Assembly (NCBI GenBank): GCA_002297935.1
Contig: DBLC01000028.1
Location: 5,355 to 11,727 of the forward strand
Length of the DNA: 6,373 bases
Direction: 5' to 3'
Source of the DNA: Dialister sp. UBA734
Lineage (GTDB): Bacteria; Bacillota; Negativicutes; Veillonellales; Dialisteraceae
In this document: piece by piece, positions 1 to 3,883 of the stretch
How the letters are laid out: each line of letters begins with the position of its first letter
Position numbering within the stretch: position 1 is the first letter of the stretch
Program-made: the position numbers and the translations under genes
The notes under the pieces: model-generated
What the model was told of the DNA's origin: nothing
The model's input: only the letters and a program-made list of their open reading frames with translations
Databases searched by the model: none

Positions 1-9
1 AACACAAAG

Positions 10-42
10 ATTCTTCGACACGGCCGTTGGCCGGCTCAGAAT
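10..42. repeat. Short imperfect palindrome of the ATTCTTCG…AGAAT type
   Basis: ATTCT (10–14) pairs with AGAAT (38–42), and inside it GGCC (22–25) pairs with GGCC (29–32) around a GTT loop. The flanking letters (GATTCTTCG … CTCAGAATGAC) resemble an intergenic palindromic repeat seen in many bacterial genomes; that resemblance is from memory, not a search. No T-tract follows, so I do not call a terminator. Confidence 0.45.
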
Positions 43-150
43 GACATTAAAAATTTATCAACTCTGTAGGGGAAGAAAAGAAAAATAGAGAATGAGGCTA
101 ACAGATAGGAGGTATTTTTTCAAAATTCATAAGCAGGATTCAGCTATAGC

Positions 151-177
151 GTCATTCCGACCGAAGTGGAGGAATCG
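151..177. repeat. Second short palindrome, CATTCC…GGAATC type
   Basis: ATTCC (154–158) pairs with GGAAT (171–175). The edge sequence GTCATTCCGACCGAAG is a variant, in opposite orientation, of the sequence around 10–46 (its GTCATTC edge is the reverse complement of the GAATGAC edge there). The two may be diverged members or arms of one palindromic family. Between them (about 47–150) I see only A/G-rich DNA with no supportable gene. Confidence 0.35.
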
Positions 178-275
178 TTTTCGTCTTTTTCGGCGGCTGT
201 ATGAGAAACAAGCGGTTTGAAATGAGCCAAAGCGTCTGGGGCGTTTCCATGCAGGGCTAACAGACAAATTTCATT

Positions 276-295
276 AACTGTATTTTAATACAGTT
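276..295. repeat. Perfect 9-bp inverted repeat directly before a dispersed repeat
   Basis: AACTGTATT (276–284) and AATACAGTT (287–295) are perfect reverse complements separated by TT. Only a short T-run follows, so a terminator is weak at best; an operator or the edge of a repeat element is equally possible. It sits immediately upstream of the dispersed repeat at 298, where the second copy of that repeat has a large hairpin arm instead. Confidence 0.45.
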
Positions 296-297
296 TT

Positions 298-403
298 ATA
301 ACCCTTTATAACCTTTTTAACCTGATTTTTATGATATCATTGAATTGTTGGAAGGAAGTGTTATGCAGAATAATAACCTTTACTACTCACTGCGTATTAT
401 TTC
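298..403. repeat. Dispersed intergenic repeat, copy 1
   Basis: This stretch aligns with 3154–3264. Shared blocks in the same order are ATAACC spaced about 10 bp three times, TTTTAACCT, TATCAT, GAATTGTT, GAAGG, AGAATAATAACCTT and TATTTC. Only the right half of the longer palindromic element at 2990–3256 is present here; the left arm is absent. The conserved TTGTTR … AATAAT pair (18 bp apart) is promoter-like but unproven. An 18-codon frame with a purine-rich site (ATG at 363) is not kept in the second copy. Confidence 0.7.
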
Positions 404-431
404 TCAAAAAATGAATTAATAAACAGTTACT

Positions 432-881
432 ATGTACACATTTAGACATCGCTGTGTCGAAAAGGAAGGTTTGGAACTGGGAGACCAGTCGACGAAACTG
501 TTTTTGAATTGTAAAGGAAATACGGACCATCTGCATCCTGATATAGCAGCTTTTCTTCGCTATGTGGATGGAAAGGCACCGAAAGGATCTTTTACAGAAG
601 AAATTGATAAAGAAGTGGTTCGTGTCAAAGAGCAAGATGAAATGAGGCGAGAATATATGACATTGGCAATGGAACTTAAAAATAGAGAAGAAGAGGGATT
701 AAAGAAAGGAATCCTTCTTGGGCGAGAACAAGGCCTGGCCCAGGGAACTTCTCAGGCCAATCAGATTACGGTGAGAAATTTATTGGATATGCATTTACCT
801 ATTGATACAATCGCGCAAATTATCGGGCAGACTCCACAGTATGTGCAGGATATCATTAAAAAATCACAAGGTACGATGTGA
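432..881 (+). pseudogene. Rpn family PD-(D/E)XK nuclease, C-terminal remnant
   Basis: The 149-residue frame resembles the second half of Rpn (recombination-promoting nuclease / putative transposase, PDDEXK_2) proteins, which usually run to nearly 300 residues. Visible family features are LGDQSTKLFLNCKG (residues 16–29), FLRYVDG (41–47), FTEEIDKEV (54–62), RREYMTLAMEL (72–82), a charged helix (83–100) and a C-terminal helical region about residues 111–144. The N-terminal half with the nuclease core is missing. An in-frame stop lies at 420–422, no ribosome binding site precedes ATG 432, and the DNA just upstream is a dispersed repeat, so a deletion or rearrangement has removed the 5' part. An internal ATG at 657 has GAGG nine bases upstream and could yield a 74-residue product. 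The family call is by motif recognition. Whether any product is made is unknown. Confidence 0.75.
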
Positions 882-888
882 AATACAA

Positions 889-940
889 GGTTCTCGTGCT
901 GAAATAATCTATCGATTTCTTCAGCACGAGACCTTTTTTT
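889..940 (+). terminator. Rho-independent terminator after the Rpn remnant
   Basis: GGTTCTCGTGCTGAA (889–903) pairs with TTCAGCACGAGACC (920–933), leaving one bulged T, and is followed directly by seven T (934–940). The long stem, modest loop and T-tract make a textbook terminator. It starts 8 bases after the stop at 879–881 and isolates the remnant from rsmD. Its left arm begins AAGGTTCT, like other palindromes in this window. Confidence 0.88.
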
Positions 941-964
941 CATTGTATTGAATCTTAAATGTTC

Positions 965-1068
965 TATTGCTACAGAGCTCTAATTTCTAATCCCTGGGGC
1001 TTAGCTACTAGTTACCAGTTCCTAAATCCCAGTTACTAGTCACTAGTCACCAGCTACCAGTCACCGAA
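965..1068. repeat. Composite repeat with an 8-unit heptamer array
   Basis: Positions 1010–1065 are eight consecutive 7-bp units with consensus AGTYACC: AGTTACC, AGTTCCT, AAATCCC, AGTTACT, AGTCACT, AGTCACC, AGCTACC, AGTCACC. Just before it, 986–1019 matches the reverse complement of 6115–6148 at 29 of 34 positions, all differences being transitions, and GCTACAGA (969–976) matches the reverse complement of 6150–6157. So a composite block occurs here and, inverted, at the end of comEC. No coding potential is apparent. Confidence 0.8.
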
Positions 1069-1083
1069 AATATCAAATTTCTC

Positions 1084-1112
1084 ATTCCAATTTTCACAGA
1101 GTATGCTATAAT
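1084..1112 (+). promoter_or_regulatory. Probable sigma-A promoter for rsmD–coaD
   Basis: A perfect TATAAT (1107–1112) is preceded by TGC, giving an extended -10 element, 41 bases upstream of the rsmD start. The -35 region at 17-bp spacing (1084–1089, ATTCCA) is poor, which an extended -10 can offset. It lies downstream of the terminator at 889–940 and of the heptamer array, so transcription of rsmD probably starts about 1119. Confidence 0.55.
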
Positions 1113-1153
1113 TAATCCAAGTGTGAACTGAATCACATGATAAGGAGTTTTAT

Positions 1154-1720
1154 ATGAGAATTATTGGTGGCCGGGCGAAGGGAACCAATCTTTTGGCACC
1201 GGCTGGACGAAATACGCGGCCTACGTTGGGGCGGGTACGGGAAAGTATTTTCAATGTACTGGCCAATGTGGGGGTCATGGATACGGCGGTTCTGGATATT
1301 TTTGCTGGGACCGGTGCCATGGGGCTGGAGGCTTTATCCCGCGGTGCGGCGTCGGCGGTTTTTATTGATAAAACCACTGGGCGTATCATTCGGGAGAATG
1401 CGAAAAAGTGCCATGTGGAAGATCAAGTATCCATCTTGTCTCGAGATGTAAACCTTTCTTTGAAGTCTCTTCAGGGAAAGCAGTTTGACTATATATTTAT
1501 GGATCCGCCCTATCGCAAGGGCTATATCAATGAGATTCTGGCCATGATTTTTGACTGCGGTCTCCCCGCAGACAATGCGATCATCGTGGCAGAACATTCT
1601 ATTTCTGAACCTCCAGATTTATCTCTTTTGGAAGGAAAGTGTGACATTTGGAAAGAGAAAAAAGTGGGGGCTATTGTAGTTACCTATCTGCTTTGCAGAA
1701 GAACAGAGGGAGAAGTTTAA
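1154..1720 (+). CDS. rsmD: 16S rRNA (guanine(966)-N2)-methyltransferase RsmD
   Basis: RsmD transfers a methyl group from S-adenosylmethionine to N2 of G966 of 16S rRNA in the assembling small ribosomal subunit. The 188-residue protein is the usual family length. It opens with MRIIGGRAKG, then the RPTLGRVRESIFN segment (22–34) typical of RsmD, the SAM-binding motif I LDIFAGTGAMGLEALSRGA (47–65), and the catalytic motif IV DPPY (117–120) that contacts the target amino group. The start is fixed by AAGGAG (1142–1147) six bases upstream of ATG. The stop TAA shares one base with the coaD ATG (TAATG), so the two are translationally coupled; rsmD–coaD adjacency is common in Firmicutes. No missing residue or disruption is seen. 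Confidence 0.95.
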   Translation: MRIIGGRAKGTNLLAPAGRNTRPTLGRVRESIFNVLANVGVMDTAVLDIFAGTGAMGLEALSRGAASAVFIDKTTGRIIRENAKKCHVEDQVSILSRDVNLSLKSLQGKQFDYIFMDPPYRKGYINEILAMIFDCGLPADNAIIVAEHSISEPPDLSLLEGKCDIWKEKKVGAIVVTYLLCRRTEGEV

Positions 1721-2199
1721 TGAAAATAGCAATTTGCCCTGGAAGTTTTGACCCAGTCACCTATGGTCATCTGGATATTATCAGAAGAAGTGCCGGTCTG
1801 GTGGATAAACTGATTGTGGCAGCTTTTCTGAATCCCACCAAGCATTATATGTTTTCCACGGAAGAAAGACTCCAGATGCTGCGGGAAACCACCAAGGATA
1901 TTCCCAATGTAGAAGTGGATGCTTTCGATGGCCTTTTGAATGAATATGCAGCGAAGAAAGATTGTCATCTGCTCATTCGTGGTCTCCGTGCATTCAGCGA
2001 TTTCGAATACGAATTCCAGCGGGCCCTGATGATTAAGAAAATCGACCCCACACTGGAAACGGCTTTTTTCATGACTGACAGCCAGTACTCCTACCTGTCT
2101 TCTACAGGCGTTCGTGAATTGGCGCATTTCAATGGGGATGTGACTCAAATGGTTCCGCCCTATGTACAGGAAATGATCAAAAAGAAATTGGGGAAATAG
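1720..2199 (+). CDS. coaD: Phosphopantetheine adenylyltransferase CoaD
   Basis: CoaD transfers an adenylyl group from ATP to 4'-phosphopantetheine, giving dephospho-CoA and pyrophosphate, the penultimate step of coenzyme A synthesis, in the cytoplasm. The protein has 159 residues, normal for this hexameric nucleotidyltransferase. It shows the N-terminal GSFDPVTYGH segment with the T/HxGH nucleotide-binding motif at T14–H17, the RGLR segment (87–90) and the C-terminal YLSSTGVRE motif (125–133), all expected for activity. I chose ATG 1720, preceded by the purine-rich AGAGGGAGAAG, because MKIAICPGSFDP is the canonical N-terminus; the in-frame ATG at 1648 would add 24 residues overlapping rsmD and has no support. 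A 7-bp hairpin follows the stop almost at once. Confidence 0.96.
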   Translation: MKIAICPGSFDPVTYGHLDIIRRSAGLVDKLIVAAFLNPTKHYMFSTEERLQMLRETTKDIPNVEVDAFDGLLNEYAAKKDCHLLIRGLRAFSDFEYEFQRALMIKKIDPTLETAFFMTDSQYSYLSSTGVRELAHFNGDVTQMVPPYVQEMIKKKLGK

Positions 2200-2201
2200 G
2201 G

Positions 2202-2230
2202 GACGCTAGCGGAAGACTGACTGTAGCGTC
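2202..2230. repeat. Hairpin just after the coaD stop
   Basis: GACGCTA (2202–2208) and TAGCGTC (2224–2230) are perfect complements around a 15-nt loop. A competing hairpin, CTGAC (2217–2221) with GTCAG (2228–2232), shares its right arm. There is no T-tract, so it may be an mRNA 3'-end stabiliser or part of the adjacent repeat element rather than an intrinsic terminator. Confidence 0.45.
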
Positions 2231-2233
2231 AGA

Positions 2234-2432
2234 TGGTACGTTATCAATAGAGGTAAAAAGGTTCTGAAGGTTCTAAGGGGTCTGAAGGTACTCAAACTCT
2301 CGAGAAAGTAAATGGCCGCAAAGGTCATTTGGCTCATTTGAGTAACTTAAGAACCTTTAGAATCCTCAGTACCTTGAGAACCTTGTCAGTTCTAGCGAAA
2401 TATGATTAACTGTCTCTACTGATAGCATACCA
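2234..2432. repeat. MITE-like inverted-repeat element with 9-bp iterations
   Basis: The ends TGGTACGTTATCAATAGAG (2234–2252) and CTCTACTGATAGCATACCA (2414–2432) are inverted repeats matching at 16 of 19 positions, with only transitions. Inside, the left arm holds four contiguous 9-mers of the AAGGTTCTN type (2258–2293), and the right arm holds five complementary ones (2340–2384). AAGGTACTCAAA (2285–2296) and TTTGAGTAACTT (2337–2348) close the inner loop with 11 of 12 matches. The ~199-bp size, terminal repeats and lack of coding capacity resemble a non-autonomous miniature element or large REP-type palindrome. No convincing target-site duplication is visible. Confidence 0.65.
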
Positions 2433-2482
2433 ACCCGCCAATCTACCTATTTTCATTTGACTAAGAAATGAGGTTATCTATT

Positions 2483-2977
2483 ATGGATACAAGAAAACTT
2501 CTGGAAGAACTTGAAAATGTCATTAACAATGCCAGCGAAGTACCTTTTACCAACAAAAAGATGGTTGATAAAGATGAAATCGCTCGTCTCATCGATGCCA
2601 TCAACCAGTCTCTTCCGAATGAACTGGAAAGTGCTCGTCGTATCGTAGCTGATAAGGAAAGAATTATGCTCGATGCAGAAAAGAAAGCAGAAGACACCGT
2701 AGCCCAGGCGAAAGATTACATCGCTCGCATCACCGAAGAAAGCGAACTGGTGAAACAGGCCCAGGAAAGAGCCAATGAAGTGATCACCGCCGCTAACAAA
2801 TCGGCCGATGAACTGCGCACCAGCTCTGTGACCTATGCCACCGATGTATTGAAATATGTAGAAACCAATATGGAAAATGTGCTGGATAGCCTGAAGAAAA
2901 ACCGCCAAAGTCTGATTGATTCCAATTCCGCCGCCGCACGTCAGCAAGAACAGCAGCAAAATCAGGATAAACAGTAA
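2483..2977 (+). CDS. Coiled-coil protein, ATP synthase subunit b/DivIVA-like
   Basis: The 164-residue protein has no signal peptide or membrane segment. Residues about 30–140 are almost entirely charged helix with coiled-coil character (ARRIVADKERIMLDAEKKAE, then AQAKDY… and QAQERANEVITAA). The tail from about 149 is low-complexity, rich in Ala, Gln and Asn, and probably disordered. Such proteins next to rsmD–coaD in Firmicutes are often labelled ATPase or ATP synthase b-like because the helix resembles subunit b, or DivIVA-like; there is no Walker motif here, so an enzyme is unlikely. A scaffold role in division or the envelope is only inference. I chose ATG 2483, which has GAGG nine bases upstream; ATG 2468 overlaps that site and lacks its own. 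Repeat elements flank the gene on both sides, so it may be transcribed alone. Confidence 0.7.
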   Translation: MDTRKLLEELENVINNASEVPFTNKKMVDKDEIARLIDAINQSLPNELESARRIVADKERIMLDAEKKAEDTVAQAKDYIARITEESELVKQAQERANEVITAANKSADELRTSSVTYATDVLKYVETNMENVLDSLKKNRQSLIDSNSAAARQQEQQQNQDKQ

Positions 2978-2989
2978 GTGGTTTTGAGG

Positions 2990-3256
2990 GCGTAATGCAT
3001 GATGGCGGGAGGGGCATATAATTCACATAGCGCGCCAATATCCCTTTTCTAAAGGTTATTATTTTGGTTCTCTCAGAAGCAAACATGGTTCTGAGATGGA
3101 TAGTATCCAGGTTATAAAGGGTTATGAAAAGGTTATGTGAATGTCGTGGTGTCATAACCTTCTATAACCATTTTAACCTAGTTCCGCATGGTATCATAGA
3201 ATTGTTAGAAGGCTGTTTTGTGTAGAATAATAACCTTCTAACAATATGCATTACGC
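2990..3256. repeat. Large palindromic, MITE-like element upstream of comEA
   Basis: GCGTAATGCAT (2990–3000) and ATGCATTACGC (3246–3256) are perfect 11-bp inverted ends. Nested within are AAGGTTATTATT (3052–3063) and its exact complement AATAATAACCTT (3226–3237), a CTCAGAA/TTCTGAG hairpin (3072–3078/3089–3095), and a central stem in which GGTTAT-type units spaced 10–11 bp (3110–3137) face ATAACC-type units spaced 10 bp (3153–3178) across a 15-nt loop. The left side carries about 43 bp more than the right. It has no coding capacity and fills most of the gap of more than 300 bp between the coiled-coil gene and comEA. Confidence 0.65.
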
Positions 3257-3264
3257 ACTATTTC
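3154..3264. repeat. Dispersed intergenic repeat, copy 2
   Basis: This is the right half of the palindromic element and aligns with 298–403. Over the best part (3154–3237 against 298–380) the alignment needs one single-base gap and most positions agree, including an uninterrupted AGAATAATAACCTT. Both copies end shortly upstream of a reading frame, comEA here and the Rpn remnant there. A TTGTTA (3203–3208) … AATAAT (3226–3231) pair at 18-bp spacing could act as a promoter for comEA; this is weak inference. Confidence 0.7.
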
Positions 3265-3274
3265 ATACTTGCGT

Positions 3275-3304
3275 GATTACCGCTAACATGATTACCGCTA
3301 ACAT
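3275..3304 (+). repeat. Perfect 15-bp tandem duplication in the comEA leader
   Basis: GATTACCGCTAACAT occurs twice without mismatch, at 3275–3289 and 3290–3304, ending one base before the ribosome binding site. Perfect identity beside much more diverged repeats suggests a recent slippage event. It does not touch the coding frame but would lie in the 5' leader if transcription starts upstream. Confidence 0.9.
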
Positions 3305-3312
3305 AAGGAGGT
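3305..3312 (+). promoter_or_regulatory. Strong ribosome binding site of comEA
   Basis: AAGGAGGT is a near-complete match to the 16S rRNA 3' end, seven bases before ATG 3320. It is the strongest site in the window and fixes the comEA start. Confidence 0.9.
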
Positions 3313-3319
3313 CATTCCT

Positions 3320-3883
3320 ATGGGACAAGACAACGGGAGCCGGCGAAGCCTATGGCTTTGTTTGCTTGTGTTTCTTGTCCTTGTAGGGATGGCTTTTTAT
3401 ATTTACCTATGGCCTTCGAAAAAAGAAGAACCACAGCCGGTGGTGACCGATTTGTCTCATTCGGTGGAGGAGAAAGAAAGCGGCACGGTGCTGGTGTACG
3501 TGGTGGGCGCCGTGAAGGCACCGGGGGTCTATGAATTGCCAGCAGGCAGTCGGTTTTCCGATGCAGTGAAAGCGGCCGGTGATGTGCTGCCCTATGCGGA
3601 CATGGATGCCATCAATATGGCCGAACCGGTGACAGACGGGATGAAAATTTATATTTCCTTGGACCCAGAGCAAGCGGATCGGAAAGGAAATGGTCTGATC
3701 AATATCAACCAAGCGTCGGCGAAAGAGCTGGAAGCACTCCCCGGTATCGGAGCCGCCACGGCTGACAAGATTGTGCAGTATCGAGAAGACCATGGCCTGT
3801 TCCAAGCCCGAGAGGACCTGAAGAAAGTGCCGTCCATCGGGGATGGAAAGTTTAAAAAACTGGAAGATAAGATCACCTTATGA
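3320..3883 (+). CDS. comEA: Competence DNA receptor ComEA
   Basis: ComEA binds incoming double-stranded DNA outside the cytoplasmic membrane and hands it to ComEC during natural transformation. The 187-residue protein has a short N-terminal cytoplasmic stretch, one membrane anchor (about 11–31), a charged linker, an SLBB-like domain (about 55–112, VYVVGAVKAPGVYELPAGSR) and a C-terminal helix-hairpin-helix DNA-binding domain (127–187). The latter starts ININQASAKELEALPGIG with hairpins at LPGIG (140–144) and VPSIG (170–174). Length and domain order match Gram-positive-type ComEA. The strong site AAGGAGGT fixes the start. The stop overlaps the comEC start by four bases (ATGA), so the two are translationally coupled. 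No comEB lies between them. The leader carries a palindromic element and a 15-bp duplication. Confidence 0.95.
   Translation: MGQDNGSRRSLWLCLLVFLVLVGMAFYIYLWPSKKEEPQPVVTDLSHSVEEKESGTVLVYVVGAVKAPGVYELPAGSRFSDAVKAAGDVLPYADMDAINMAEPVTDGMKIYISLDPEQADRKGNGLININQASAKELEALPGIGAATADKIVQYREDHGLFQAREDLKKVPSIGDGKFKKLEDKITL

Noticed and set aside
107..112. AGGAGG resembling a ribosome binding site
   Set aside because: No start codon opening a meaningful frame follows at the right distance.
201..260. 19-residue frame starting ATG 201
   Set aside because: Too short, no ribosome binding site, and it lies in repeat-like DNA.
276..300. Rho-independent terminator
   Set aside because: The stem is A/T-rich with a 2-base gap and only a 5-base T-run, so it is listed as an inverted repeat only.
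363..419. 18-codon frame with a purine-rich site inside dispersed repeat copy 1
   Set aside because: The matching place in copy 2 has TTG-TGT-AGA and no ATG frame, so coding is not conserved.
1648..1719. Possible N-terminal extension of CoaD from ATG 1648
   Set aside because: It overlaps the rsmD 3' end, lacks a ribosome binding site and is absent from the family; MKIAICPGSFDP at 1720 is the canonical start.
2457..2462. TTGACT as a -35 box for the coiled-coil gene
   Set aside because: It lies only about 20 bases before the start codon, too close for a promoter serving that gene.
2468..2482. Upstream ATG for the coiled-coil protein
   Set aside because: It has no ribosome binding site of its own, and the GAGG overlapping it is well placed for ATG 2483.
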